IMG/VR virus record: IMGVR_UViG_3300042353_000105
Span: 1 to 37,903 of that record
DNA from: a virus
Length of the DNA: 37,903 nucleotides
Direction: 5' to 3' (one strand)
The position numbers were made by a program, and so were the translations under genes. Under the pieces are notes generated by a model. The model was not told the DNA's origin, searched no databases, and worked only from the letters and a program-made list of their open reading frames with translations. Below are positions 1 through 7,900 of this stretch, piece after piece; within the stretch, counting starts at the first letter, position 1, and each line of letters opens with the position of its first letter.

Positions 1-127
1 TATAAACCGTCAATTATCAATCATGTCGATTTTCTAACAAGAATATTTCGCAAACAGGCGCACAGCTTGGGTTTACGGGATATGCACTTCAAACAACATT
101 AAGCTACCTCGAGCATTTCGGTGGTAA
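1..127. repeat. Terminal direct repeat, left copy
   Basis: These 127 bases are identical to the last 127 bases of the window. They include about 98 non-coding bases and the last 29 bases of the metallophosphoesterase gene. An exact 127-base overlap is typical of a circular contig cut by an assembler with a k-mer of 127, so the unique genome is about 37,776 bp. A genuine short terminal repeat is possible but less likely. Joined to the right end, the roughly 100 non-coding bases lie between two convergent transcription units. I see no clear terminator hairpin in them. Confidence 0.95.
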
Positions 128-1277
128 TCATTACCCTGCCGACAGCTCCGTACTTTTTATGGTACGTGATGGCCCAAGCTGCACGGTCTGCAATCCAGCC
201 GCCGCGCGCAGCGTAGGCGTCACGCGCAGCCAGTGTTGGGTGCTGCACGACAGTGACGCCGTTGTATTCTTTCTCGTCGCGGTGGTGACGGTGGCCGCAG
301 TGTATTTCACGGCGGGTAGTGCGGCCCCACTCTTGCGGGAACTGCGCGGCAAACAACAGCGGCAGGGATTCGTTCTTGACCTTGTGGCCGTGGTGGACGC
401 CCAGCATGGTAGCGCCCCACTCGAATACATAGAACGGCAGGACGCTGTCGTTGACGGTGACGCGCGGCTCATCTTCGTAATGCACCGCGAACAGGTCAGC
501 CAGCCAGCCGCTGCTTTCTACGTCGTGATTGCCTTCAGCTATAATCAGATACACTTGCTGATGGCGCTGCAAACAGACCGTCATCAGTGAGCGGATGATG
601 CGTATCGCTGCGCGGCGTATCTTAGGAAAACGGCTGTCCGCGTCTAAAACGTGTTTACCTGTCGGTGTTACGGGTGTCTTGCCGTCAGTGTGCAGGAAGT
701 CACCTTGGATATTGAGCACTGCTGTGTGTGCAGTTGGGCTTTGATTGACCATCTGTATCAGCGCAGCAATGATAGTTTGTTCTGCTTTGGATACGTTCCA
801 GTCAGCCCCGCCTTCTTGATGCCATGCCAGCATACCAAGGTGGTAGTCGGTGAAGGTATACAGATTGCACAGATGCTCCTGAGAAGCCTCTGGAGCAACG
901 ACAGCAGTTGCTGGCTGTATCTGATCCTTGAAGCCTGCGACTGTCTCACGCATGGCCTCTACAAGCGCCTCATGCGTCAGCGATGCTTTGACCCACTGGC
1001 CTGACGGTTTGCCTTCAGAGTTGTAGTAGGTTGACACACCCTTGGTGACATAGCCTTGCGGCACTGGCCGGGTGAAGTCGTTCTCTGGTGCGTACCCGTG
1101 CATCGCCGCCTTCTTTTTGACTGCAATGTAGGCATCGCTTGCCGCGCCGACATTGATACCTAAAGCAAGTGACGCAGCTTTGGCGCTCCCATGTAAATTG
1201 ACTGCTTCAAGCACCTCGCGCTGGCGAGGCGTAGCGTATGCAAACAACGCTTCGTCTATTTTTAATGGGAAAGCCAT
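99..1277 (-). CDS. HTH-metallophosphoesterase fusion protein
   Basis: A 392-residue calcineurin-like metallophosphoesterase. The order of metal-binding motifs is clear: D144-x-H146 in YTFTDYHLG, GD at 192-193 (IQGDFLHTD), GNHD at 249-252, a HHGH motif around 295-298 and GHRH at 328-331. These bind two metal ions and hydrolyse phosphoesters in this superfamily. Residues about 16-60 (TPRQREVLEAVNLHGSAKAA) look like a helix-turn-helix of the kind found in small terminases and sigma-like regions, so the protein may bind DNA before cutting it or removing phosphates. The start follows directly on the spanin gene's stop. It is the last gene of the leftward late operon. Substrate is unknown; a role in DNA end processing or nucleotide metabolism is inference. 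Confidence 0.88.
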   Translation of the reverse strand: MAFPLKIDEALFAYATPRQREVLEAVNLHGSAKAASLALGINVGAASDAYIAVKKKAAMHGYAPENDFTRPVPQGYVTKGVSTYYNSEGKPSGQWVKASLTHEALVEAMRETVAGFKDQIQPATAVVAPEASQEHLCNLYTFTDYHLGMLAWHQEGGADWNVSKAEQTIIAALIQMVNQSPTAHTAVLNIQGDFLHTDGKTPVTPTGKHVLDADSRFPKIRRAAIRIIRSLMTVCLQRHQQVYLIIAEGNHDVESSGWLADLFAVHYEDEPRVTVNDSVLPFYVFEWGATMLGVHHGHKVKNESLPLLFAAQFPQEWGRTTRREIHCGHRHHRDEKEYNGVTVVQHPTLAARDAYAARGGWIADRAAWAITYHKKYGAVGRVMITTEMLEVA

Positions 1278-1511
1278 TTATTTGCCTTTCGGGCAATCAG
1301 CCTCACAGATACAAATAAAGGCGCTGTTATGCGCCTCTATTTCTCTGACAGTTTCTGATGTGTCTTGCGTCGCGTCGTAACTTATAGGCTTCGCAATAGC
1401 ACAATAGCTATTTACGGGAACGGTCGAAACGGTCGCGCAGCCGTTCGTCACGCTCAAGATCAGGGACGCTAATAGCAGCAGCGCCAAGTTCGATTTGCCG
1501 ATTGATTTCAT
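1278..1511 (-). CDS. Rz1-like outer-membrane spanin lipoprotein (77 aa)
   Basis: A small protein starting MKSIGKSNLALLLL with a short basic N-terminus, a hydrophobic segment and a cysteine preceded by SVTNG, which resembles a lipoprotein signal with an imperfect lipobox. The start at 1511 is chosen because it is preceded by AAGGAAG at good spacing and by a canonical signal-peptide layout; the longer frame upstream has no such signal. It begins inside the preceding gene in a different frame (overlap 1408-1511), the arrangement of Rz/Rz1 spanin pairs in lambda and P2-like phages. Its proposed job is to link the outer membrane to the inner-membrane spanin at the last step of lysis. The assignment rests on architecture and position, not on sequence identity. 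Confidence 0.66.
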   Translation of the reverse strand: MKSIGKSNLALLLLASLILSVTNGCATVSTVPVNSYCAIAKPISYDATQDTSETVREIEAHNSAFICICEADCPKGK

Positions 1512-1623
1512 CGTTCGCTTCCTTGATCGTTTCCTGCCGTCCTTGCTGCCGCAACTTGTTCTCACTCCACGCCGCCCAGAGGCGGTCAAGCAGCGACAGC
1601 AAAGACGAAAGTAATTTTATCAT
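1408..1623 (-). CDS. Rz-like inner-membrane spanin candidate (71 aa)
   Basis: A 71-residue protein with an amphipathic, hydrophobic start (MIKLLSSLLSLLDRLWAAW) followed by a charged, helix-prone body rich in R, E and Q, likely coiled coil. Its ATG overlaps the stop of the holin gene as ATGA (1620-1623), showing translational coupling. The following Rz1-like gene starts inside it in another frame. Location between holin and lipoprotein supports the inner-membrane spanin role. The N-terminal hydrophobic stretch is shorter than in lambda Rz, so membrane anchoring is less certain. It could be an unrelated small lysis-region protein. Confidence 0.6.
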   Translation of the reverse strand: MIKLLSSLLSLLDRLWAAWSENKLRQQGRQETIKEANDEINRQIELGAAAISVPDLERDERLRDRFDRSRK

Positions 1624-1799
1624 GCGGCTGGCGGTGTCTCAGACAAGAACACGGCGGCAACGCCGGCTAGAGCAGCTACTGCTGTGGAGACAGCAGTCCA
1701 TTCGGTAGCAGACAAGCCAAATGCCAGCGCAAGACCAGCGAAGCCTGCATAGGTGCTAGGCTCTTTTAGACGGCTAAGTAACCAAGATACAAAATTCAT
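1620..1799 (-). CDS. Holin (59 aa, two membrane segments)
   Basis: Begins MNFVSWLLSRLKEPSTYAG, followed by two hydrophobic segments at about residues 17-32 and 35-54 rich in Ala, Gly and Val, and a short acidic tail. Length, hydrophobic pattern and place in the lysis cassette match small phage holins that permeabilise the inner membrane and time lysis. The start at 1799 is supported by AAGGAG seven to eight bases upstream; the longer reading frame beginning at 1907 would run back over the HNH gene and lacks such a site. The stop overlaps the start of the spanin gene. No cysteine or other diagnostic motif is present, so the class of holin is open. Confidence 0.75.
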   Translation of the reverse strand: MNFVSWLLSRLKEPSTYAGFAGLALAFGLSATEWTAVSTAVAALAGVAAVFLSETPPAA

Positions 1800-1844
1800 G
1801 TTATTTCTCCTTGCAATATAGTGGGGAACGTATATCATGATGTT

Positions 1845-2396
1845 ATGACGCACCGCACTTGTTTCCGCTGCACCCGTTCTTTGGTAGCTAGTCCAGAGAA
1901 CTTCCACCGCGAAAAATCACGTCCGCTAGGTTTATCATACGAATGTAAGGAATGCCATAGGGATCGTAAGAAAGGCCGCGACCGCCGCAAAGAGCGTTGG
2001 GGCGCGCTAACACCAGAACAGAAGGTATTACGCAAAGCTCGAATGCTGCGGTACGGGCAAACACAGCGCGGACGCGCAACGTATCTACGAAAAGCGTACC
2101 AACGTATCGACGAATGCGATTTGACGGCTGAAGAAATACTGGTCTTTATAACGCAGCCCTGCGCGTACTGCGGCACTGTCACTGACAATCGAGGGTTGGA
2201 CAGAATTGATAATAGTTTACCCCATATAAAGGGCAATGTGCAGACTGCTTGCACAGACTGCAATTTAATGCGTGGTGATAGATTTACCGTAGATGAAATG
2301 ATGATCATTGGTAAAACAGTGTCCAAGGTTAAAGCTCTTAGGGGTAAGACGCTTTTGGCAACTCAAAGTGCGGCCCATCAGGAAACGACCGGCTAA
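1845..2396 (+). CDS. HNH homing endonuclease
   Basis: A 183-residue protein with two zinc-binding regions. The first has CFRC (C6, C9) and CKEC (C34, C37). The second has CAYC (C106, C109) and CTDC (C136, C139) around the HNH core GLDRIDN (from residue 117) and GNVQTACTDCN. Such stand-alone HNH enzymes nick or cut DNA at a target allele and spread as selfish elements. It lies on the plus strand inside an otherwise minus-strand lysis cassette. Its 3' end overlaps the 3' end of the endolysin gene by 59 bases, tail to tail. The start could also be a GTG at 1821; neither has a strong ribosome binding site. Confidence 0.87.
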   Translation: MTHRTCFRCTRSLVASPENFHREKSRPLGLSYECKECHRDRKKGRDRRKERWGALTPEQKVLRKARMLRYGQTQRGRATYLRKAYQRIDECDLTAEEILVFITQPCAYCGTVTDNRGLDRIDNSLPHIKGNVQTACTDCNLMRGDRFTVDEMMIIGKTVSKVKALRGKTLLATQSAAHQETTG

Positions 2397-2769
2397 GGAT
2401 TTTGGCAGTTATTGGCCCATTGATAGCTGATAACAGTTTCCATGTGCCGCCCCAACGTATTGGAACCTTTTCATTTAGGGACGCTGCGCGCATAACTTCG
2501 GCCAGTTTAAGGTACAAACTCCAATCCCAACGCACTTCACCAGCAATCATAGGCGCCAGATCGACAGCGTGTCCAGTGATGTGACGTGAGTTCATCGTCC
2601 GTGATGCGCCTTGGCTGACTAGTTGCTTCTGTCGTTCGACGCTGCGTATACCCTCTAATACAGTAAAGTCAAGGTCTGACAGTGCAGCCGCCTTCTTGAC
2701 TACCCGCACCAGATCAGGGTGGACGCCCTCAAGCCGGGACAGACTACGCTGGCCCAGTATGATAGTCAT
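2338..2769 (-). CDS. Endolysin, M15 family peptidoglycan peptidase
   Basis: A 143-residue enzyme of the VanY/M15 type (L-alanyl-D-glutamate or D-Ala-D-Ala peptidase). The zinc motif SxHxxGxAxD is seen as SRHITGHAVD (H63, D70), and the third ligand region is DGPHFELP (H134). The length matches single-domain M15 endolysins such as that of phage T5. No signal peptide is visible, so it should need a holin to reach the wall. The start overlaps the stop of the upstream small membrane-protein gene as ATGA (2766-2769). The holin and spanins lie beyond the inserted HNH gene. It would cut the peptide cross-links of the host wall at the end of infection. Confidence 0.9.
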   Translation of the reverse strand: MTIILGQRSLSRLEGVHPDLVRVVKKAAALSDLDFTVLEGIRSVERQKQLVSQGASRTMNSRHITGHAVDLAPMIAGEVRWDWSLYLKLAEVMRAASLNEKVPIRWGGTWKLLSAINGPITAKILSRSFPDGPHFELPKASYP

Positions 2770-2948
2770 ACAGCGCCTTTTTGCAGCAGGCTTATTAGTA
2801 TGCCAATCAGCAGCATAATGATTGTACCTGTCGCAGTCATGCCAATACTTTCCAGACGCTTCATCCGCGCGCAGATACTCTCATACCGAAACGCGCAGAC
2901 CTGTTCGTGCGTGTTGAGTTGCGCTTGGGTCTGGTCAATGGTGTTCAT
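2766..2948 (-). CDS. Small membrane protein, XhlA/holin-like (60 aa)
   Basis: The first 33 residues are soluble and helix-prone (MNTIDQTQAQLNTHEQVCAF). Residues about 37-56 form one strong transmembrane segment ending in SLLQKGAV. A soluble N-terminal helix plus C-terminal membrane anchor is the layout of XhlA-type haemolysin/holin proteins. It is coupled to the endolysin gene by an ATGA overlap. It may be a second holin, a holin regulator or a pinholin-like partner of the 59-residue holin at 1620-1799. The precise role cannot be read from the sequence. Confidence 0.65.
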   Translation of the reverse strand: MNTIDQTQAQLNTHEQVCAFRYESICARMKRLESIGMTATGTIIMLLIGILISLLQKGAV

Positions 2949-2950
2949 GG

Positions 2951-5368
2951 TTAGCGCCTCATGGAGTTAGTGTTGCGGTTATCGACGCCCGTAACTTGAC
3001 CGGGTGGAGTGTTCATTGCGTTGAATGTAGAAATTCCTGTCATTGCCTTTGCGCTAAGAAGACCATTGTCTACCATGCGACGGGCTACTTGCGCGCGGTC
3101 AGCAAGAGGGATGGTCAGCAACAGCTTTTCGGCAGCTTCACCGTTACGGAAACCTTCGGCCAGCGTCCGCTGGACTTTTGTAGATAGCCCTGTGTCCGAC
3201 AGGATTTTGGCGAATGTTAATGACGCGCGCCCAGCAGTACTTAGCGCCCCGACCGGCGAATAACGGTGAAAAATATCTTTTTCTTGCGGTGGCGTCTTGA
3301 GCAGATTTTTAGCAAGGTCTTCACCTTGCTCTGCTTGCGTTGCCATTTTCTGACTAAGTTGGACTTCACCTGCAATATTTTCCAGCGCCGGCATACGCGA
3401 GGGGCCAGCAGCGCCGCCCGGCACACCCATCATTTCTTGGATGTCAAAGTTTCTACTGCCTGCGCGGGGGAACGCCGCTTCAACCGTGCCGGTAGTACCG
3501 CGTTGACCGCCGACCGTAGCCGCAAACTGCGCTTGGCCCGCTGGGCCACTCTCAAACATACCTGCAAGCTGATCGGCAAATTGCTGACGCTCTATATCGC
3601 CAGCGCCTGTTGCAAAAGCGGTCTTAGCCGCTGTGTATCCTTTGCCTCCAGCGGTTTCAATGGCGTCATCAATAAGCGGTTTAATCTGGCTTACTACGCC
3701 GGCGGCAGCTTTGTTTACGCTGCCCACATCTAGACCTTGATTAAGCCTTGCAATAGTTACGTTAGCCCCGCGGCGGATAGCATCTAAATCGCCGGCCCGA
3801 ATGATAGGGCCTTGGCTCTCAATCTGCCTAGCTACATCAAGCAACGCTTTTTGCTGAACTTCGCCAGCGCCTTCTGCGCCTGCCATTAATCGTATCTGAT
3901 CCACAAGAGGCCGCGTCTCCAGAGCGCGGATACCCTGCGCGTCCAAATCAGCAATCTGTTGCTGCGCTGCGGCGGCTTCTTCGCGCAAACGAATGGCTTG
4001 CTGCGCCGCGGTTTCGCCGCGTTCTGTCATGGCCCCAGCAATACCGCGGTCCTCGTTAACCAATGCGGGGTTAAAGTTATCGCCTATTCTAGCGTAGAAA
4101 TCTTCTGTTTCACCAAGACGCGTTTCAGCGCGGTTAGCACCAAAAGTCATACGGCGCGCAAGACCTGATTGCGCGGCAGCATCTTGCATTGCTTGCGCGG
4201 TTTGTGTTTCCAACCTAGGAATGACTTGTCCGCCAAGGTTAGCGCGTTCAAATGCGGTGGCTTGCTCGGCGGCATACTGCTGCCCAAGTTCACCCTTGCT
4301 TTGCATCATAGCATTGCGTGCTTCACGTCCCGTTGTGCCGCGCGCCATAGCGTTAAGCACGTCTTGCTGGGCTTGTGTTTCGGCGCGCGCAAGCGGGGCA
4401 TAAATATCCTTGCCGGCGCCTTCTGAAACAGTTTTGAACAACGCTTGAACAGTCGGTTCATTAGGATTTGTTTGCGCCACGACTTTGGCAAACGGTGTAT
4501 CGCCCGTGGCGCTGCGGGCAAGAGCCAACGCTTCTTGTATAGTCATGTTAAAGGAGGCGCGAAAAACGGCGGCGGCTTGCTGAACACCAAGTTGACCAGA
4601 CAGACGCTCCCACGCAGGCAGCAGTACTTTATCCATTGTAGTGCGGAAAGTTGCCGAGCCTACTGTTGGCATAAGCGCGCCTATAATGCTGCCTGCGCCT
4701 ACATCTTGCTCTGAAGCAACAGACATACCCGCCCCAGCAGCCGCACCCGCCGTGCCGCGAAGGGCTAAGTCTACAACTCGCTCAACAAGTTTAGGCGCTT
4801 GTGCCAAACCTTCTTTCACGGCTGCCCGCGTTGGCAGTAGACCTGTCGTAAATCCGCTGGACCCCAGCGCGGTCGCTATAGCCTTACCAGCCCTTGTACC
4901 TTGGGGGATAAGTTTTGCGGCGGCGCCGGGTATTAGCGCGGTTCCAAGAACATCACCTGTAATTTTGCCTGTTGCAGTTGTTATCGGGAACCGTTGCTGC
5001 GACTCGCGCAGACGGAACGTACCGCGTTCACGCTGACCTTTGTCGCCGCCGATACCAAAAAGGTCTAGACCTAACCTAATGGGTGTCGTGACGCCTTCGA
5101 CTAAACCGCTGACAAAACTTTCGCCTTGGCCGGGGGCTTTATAAAATTGATCTGGCGTCAGTTTGCTCAACCGCGTCGCTTCGCGCTGATACGTCATCAT
5201 AGCCGATTTGTTATTGGTACGTTTTGCATCCGCAAGGCGGCCCGCTATGTCAGCTTTAGCGGTAGCTAACGCCTGCTGCGCTTTTGTAGGCGGCGTGGCG
5301 TTTCGACGCGCGCGAACGCGGGCGCGGGCAAGAGCAAGCGCGCGCTGCTGTTCTATTGTCATTGCCAT
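2951..5368 (-). CDS. Large ejection (internal virion) protein, gp16-position
   Basis: About 805 residues, very rich in Ala, Gln, Arg and Glu. Gly/Ala-rich hydrophobic stretches lie at about residues 130-240, and long helix-prone Gln-rich regions are in the middle. This composition is typical of podophage proteins ejected into the cell envelope with the DNA. It is third in a row of three such genes, the place of P22 gene 16. I chose the ATG at 5368 because GGAG lies eight bases upstream; a second ATG two codons later would give an ATGA overlap with the preceding stop. No catalytic motif was recognised. Assignment rests on size, composition and gene order. Confidence 0.7.
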   Translation of the reverse strand: MAMTIEQQRALALARARVRARRNATPPTKAQQALATAKADIAGRLADAKRTNNKSAMMTYQREATRLSKLTPDQFYKAPGQGESFVSGLVEGVTTPIRLGLDLFGIGGDKGQRERGTFRLRESQQRFPITTATGKITGDVLGTALIPGAAAKLIPQGTRAGKAIATALGSSGFTTGLLPTRAAVKEGLAQAPKLVERVVDLALRGTAGAAAGAGMSVASEQDVGAGSIIGALMPTVGSATFRTTMDKVLLPAWERLSGQLGVQQAAAVFRASFNMTIQEALALARSATGDTPFAKVVAQTNPNEPTVQALFKTVSEGAGKDIYAPLARAETQAQQDVLNAMARGTTGREARNAMMQSKGELGQQYAAEQATAFERANLGGQVIPRLETQTAQAMQDAAAQSGLARRMTFGANRAETRLGETEDFYARIGDNFNPALVNEDRGIAGAMTERGETAAQQAIRLREEAAAAQQQIADLDAQGIRALETRPLVDQIRLMAGAEGAGEVQQKALLDVARQIESQGPIIRAGDLDAIRRGANVTIARLNQGLDVGSVNKAAAGVVSQIKPLIDDAIETAGGKGYTAAKTAFATGAGDIERQQFADQLAGMFESGPAGQAQFAATVGGQRGTTGTVEAAFPRAGSRNFDIQEMMGVPGGAAGPSRMPALENIAGEVQLSQKMATQAEQGEDLAKNLLKTPPQEKDIFHRYSPVGALSTAGRASLTFAKILSDTGLSTKVQRTLAEGFRNGEAAEKLLLTIPLADRAQVARRMVDNGLLSAKAMTGISTFNAMNTPPGQVTGVDNRNTNSMRR

Positions 5369-7071
5369 AGTTTGCGCTCCGCGGGTGTCATTTCTTTCCA
5401 TTCCGCCGCCGACACGCCGGGGGGCGCTTTAGTAACAGGCGTAGCCGATTTAGGCGTCTGCGCTTTAGGTTTGGCAGTGCCGGCTTCGTTTAGTTTAATG
5501 CCGTTCTGTTTAGCAAAATTGCGGATAGTTCTTAGGCGTGTTTCGTAAGTAGCGTCAGCGCCGCCAACACCTTTCAAAAACAGCTTTTGTTCTGCTACGG
5601 CGTTCAGCGTACCTGATGTACCTTCTTGAATGATCTGACGCAAAAGCTGAGCCGCGTTTGCCTCAATATTATCTACGCTTGTCTTTTGTGCCGTGCCGCC
5701 CGGCACATATGTGCGGTCACGGCGAAGTTCTATTGCCCGATTTGCAACGTAGCTTTGTTTTTCCGAGACGAGATGGCCTTTTTTCTCTGCTTCTACGACC
5801 GCGTCGTACAAATCTTGGACCGCAGTATCTCGCGCCAATCTCTTTTCTGGTGTAATATCGCCTTTTTTGGGTGCTGGCGGTTTGCCGGGGATTAAAGGTA
5901 TAGGGGCGCCGGGCGGGGTGGCTGGTACACCAGCGCCCGCACCGCCGCGAGGGCCACCTGCGCTTTCGACTTGGATGATCTGATCGCGGACTTGTTCCCA
6001 AGGCACGTTTGTATACTGCCCCGGACGGTTGCTAGGCAGGCCAGCCCAAGTGTCTTTAAGGTTTTCACCTTTGACATCTTCATATATGGCTTTTGCAATC
6101 TGCTCTTGAACGTCTGCGGTAAATGTTGCGTTGCGCCAGTTAGACCCAAGAACTTTTGGCGCGTAATCTTGTAGCGTACCATAAGTAATTTGGTACGTAC
6201 CAACAGCGCCAGTGCCTATACGTGGCCCTTTACCAATTTGACCGCGCGTTTTAGGTATAAGCGTGTTGCGCTGGAAGTCTTGCACTTCACCGATAGACAA
6301 CGTGCTAAGAGGCTTTGACGGCGAACCAAACTCACCAAACCCATACACAACGTCCGCAGTGTTACCGCGCCCCGGCGCGCCTGCGGTTGGTGGCACGCCA
6401 ACGGCAGGAGCCGGCGTATCAAATCCGCCGCCACTCTTGCTAGGCATAGGATAAACAGCGCCGTCAGCGCCTCTGACGTAAGTCATGCCGGGCGCGACTT
6501 GAATACGTGAACCCGCAACTTCTGTCGCGCCGCCGTCACCAAATTTCGGTACGCTTATTAGGCGCTCTTCGGTGCCGGTGGTCTGCTTTATGTATTCTTG
6601 TTCCATTTGCTGCGCCGCTGTTAGCGCTTTAATCCCAGTTTGTTTCCTCCATACATCAAACTGCGCGGGATCAGCCGGCATAGATGCTACGGCGTCTGAT
6701 AGTGTTCCTTGGTATAGCGGCGTTTGAAATTGGGGTGCGTCGGCAATACGTCGTGCAAATCCAGCTACTTGTTCAGGCGAGTTTGCGTTCTTCAACGCCA
6801 TGTAAACATACGCGTTAAATTCAACACCTGTTTTAAGGTCCGCCAACGCAGCTTTAGACCCTGCTTCCGCTAACGCGGGGCCATGCAATTCTACTGCGCG
6901 CGCTTCTTGCGCTTTGCCAATATCCATTGCTTGCTGGGCCTGCTGCGCTTGGCGCTGCGCTGCCTCTGACTGCCGCGCCATATTCATCATATTTGCATAC
7001 TGCGCGGTTTGACGCGAAAGATCGGGAAGCTGTGGGCCGCGCGCTTGCAAGGCAATCATTTGGTTTGGCAT
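5359..7071 (-). CDS. Ejection protein with muralytic-like domain, gp20-position
   Basis: A 570-residue protein. The N-terminal 60 residues are a Gln/Ala-rich helical segment. Residues about 240-350 contain VVYGFGEFGSPSKPLSTLSI, then IGEVQDFQRN and GTGAVGTYQITYGTL; the GxYQ pattern and preceding acidic residues resemble transglycosylase/muramidase-like domains found in virion proteins. Pro-rich linkers follow (about 375-405), then a helical C-terminal part. It likely enters the envelope with the DNA and opens the peptidoglycan locally. It lies between the gp7-position and gp16-position ejection genes and overlaps the latter by 10 bases. Enzymatic function is probable but unproven. Confidence 0.68.
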   Translation of the reverse strand: MPNQMIALQARGPQLPDLSRQTAQYANMMNMARQSEAAQRQAQQAQQAMDIGKAQEARAVELHGPALAEAGSKAALADLKTGVEFNAYVYMALKNANSPEQVAGFARRIADAPQFQTPLYQGTLSDAVASMPADPAQFDVWRKQTGIKALTAAQQMEQEYIKQTTGTEERLISVPKFGDGGATEVAGSRIQVAPGMTYVRGADGAVYPMPSKSGGGFDTPAPAVGVPPTAGAPGRGNTADVVYGFGEFGSPSKPLSTLSIGEVQDFQRNTLIPKTRGQIGKGPRIGTGAVGTYQITYGTLQDYAPKVLGSNWRNATFTADVQEQIAKAIYEDVKGENLKDTWAGLPSNRPGQYTNVPWEQVRDQIIQVESAGGPRGGAGAGVPATPPGAPIPLIPGKPPAPKKGDITPEKRLARDTAVQDLYDAVVEAEKKGHLVSEKQSYVANRAIELRRDRTYVPGGTAQKTSVDNIEANAAQLLRQIIQEGTSGTLNAVAEQKLFLKGVGGADATYETRLRTIRNFAKQNGIKLNEAGTAKPKAQTPKSATPVTKAPPGVSAAEWKEMTPAERKLWQ

Positions 7072-7090
7072 TAAACTATACCTTTACGTA

Positions 7091-7900
7091 TTAAATTAGT
7101 CTGCCGGGATTAGGCGCGAAGGGGTTATATTGCATACTGTTGGCAGGCACACCACCGCCACCGCTGCTACCACCACCGCCCGCGGGGGTACGGTTGTAAT
7201 AATCAATCGCTGCTTTGTTGACAGGCGCCTGCACCATGTAGTTGGTAATACCACCTAAGGCTTGGTTCAGTGCGTTGGATTGACCAATGTAACCTGACGC
7301 GCGGGCTTGGCCGGCGTTATAGATGTTCGACGCTTCGTTCTGGCCGAACTGCCCCACGTTGCCTGTCATTACGTTAGCTGCCGACTGACCAGAATTCATC
7401 AGCGATTGCAGCGGGTTTAGCCTAGCTGCCCGCTCGACCTGAAAGCGGTTGAACGCGTTTTGGTATTCTTGGCTACCCTCGCGCTGCCCAAACCGTGTAA
7501 GACCTTTTAAGGTAGCACCAGATTCCAACATACCGCGCGCGGCTGCCGACCGGTTCACGGCTTTTATACCTTCGTCTACGCGGAACTGATAGCTGGGGTC
7601 TTGCTGGAACTTGTCGCCGCCATAAAGTTCATCAAAAGATTTAGCGAGACTGCCGTAACCGGGGGCGTTCTTGTCGCCGCCGATGCCCAGATACTGCATA
7701 ATCTGATCTTGCGCGGTAAGGCCGCCTTGGCGAAACGGCTCTTGAAGTTCTATCTGCCTATCTAAAGCTGCTTTTTGCGCTGCGCTCGCTTTGTCCGACG
7801 CACGCTCTTGCGTTTTAGCTGCCTTACCAGATGCCGCCATCGACACGCCGCCACCAATGACGGCGGCACCTAAAATGGCTGCTGCGGTAGTAAGTGCCAT
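7091..7900 (-). CDS. Ejection / DNA transfer protein, gp7-position
   Basis: A 269-residue protein with an Ala/Gly-rich hydrophobic start (MALTTAAAILGAAVIGGGVS), then a charged helical body with many Gln and Asn. A conserved-looking middle segment reads PSYQFRVDEGIKAVNRSAAA, followed by RGMLESGATLKG. A Gly/Ser-rich tail ends in PFAPNPGRLI. I recognise this pattern from phage DNA-transfer proteins in podophage tail clusters. Its start codon overlaps the GNAT stop codon by two bases. Together with the next two genes it would form the set of proteins injected ahead of the genome. Confidence 0.75.
   Translation of the reverse strand: MALTTAAAILGAAVIGGGVSMAASGKAAKTQERASDKASAAQKAALDRQIELQEPFRQGGLTAQDQIMQYLGIGGDKNAPGYGSLAKSFDELYGGDKFQQDPSYQFRVDEGIKAVNRSAAARGMLESGATLKGLTRFGQREGSQEYQNAFNRFQVERAARLNPLQSLMNSGQSAANVMTGNVGQFGQNEASNIYNAGQARASGYIGQSNALNQALGGITNYMVQAPVNKAAIDYYNRTPAGGGGSSGGGGVPANSMQYNPFAPNPGRLI

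Noticed and set aside
3266-5036. Several plus-strand frames of 70-155 codons within the large ejection protein gene
   Set aside because: They lie wholly inside the Ala/Gln/Arg-rich coding frame on the minus strand, show Cys/Arg-rich nonsense composition, and lack start signals.
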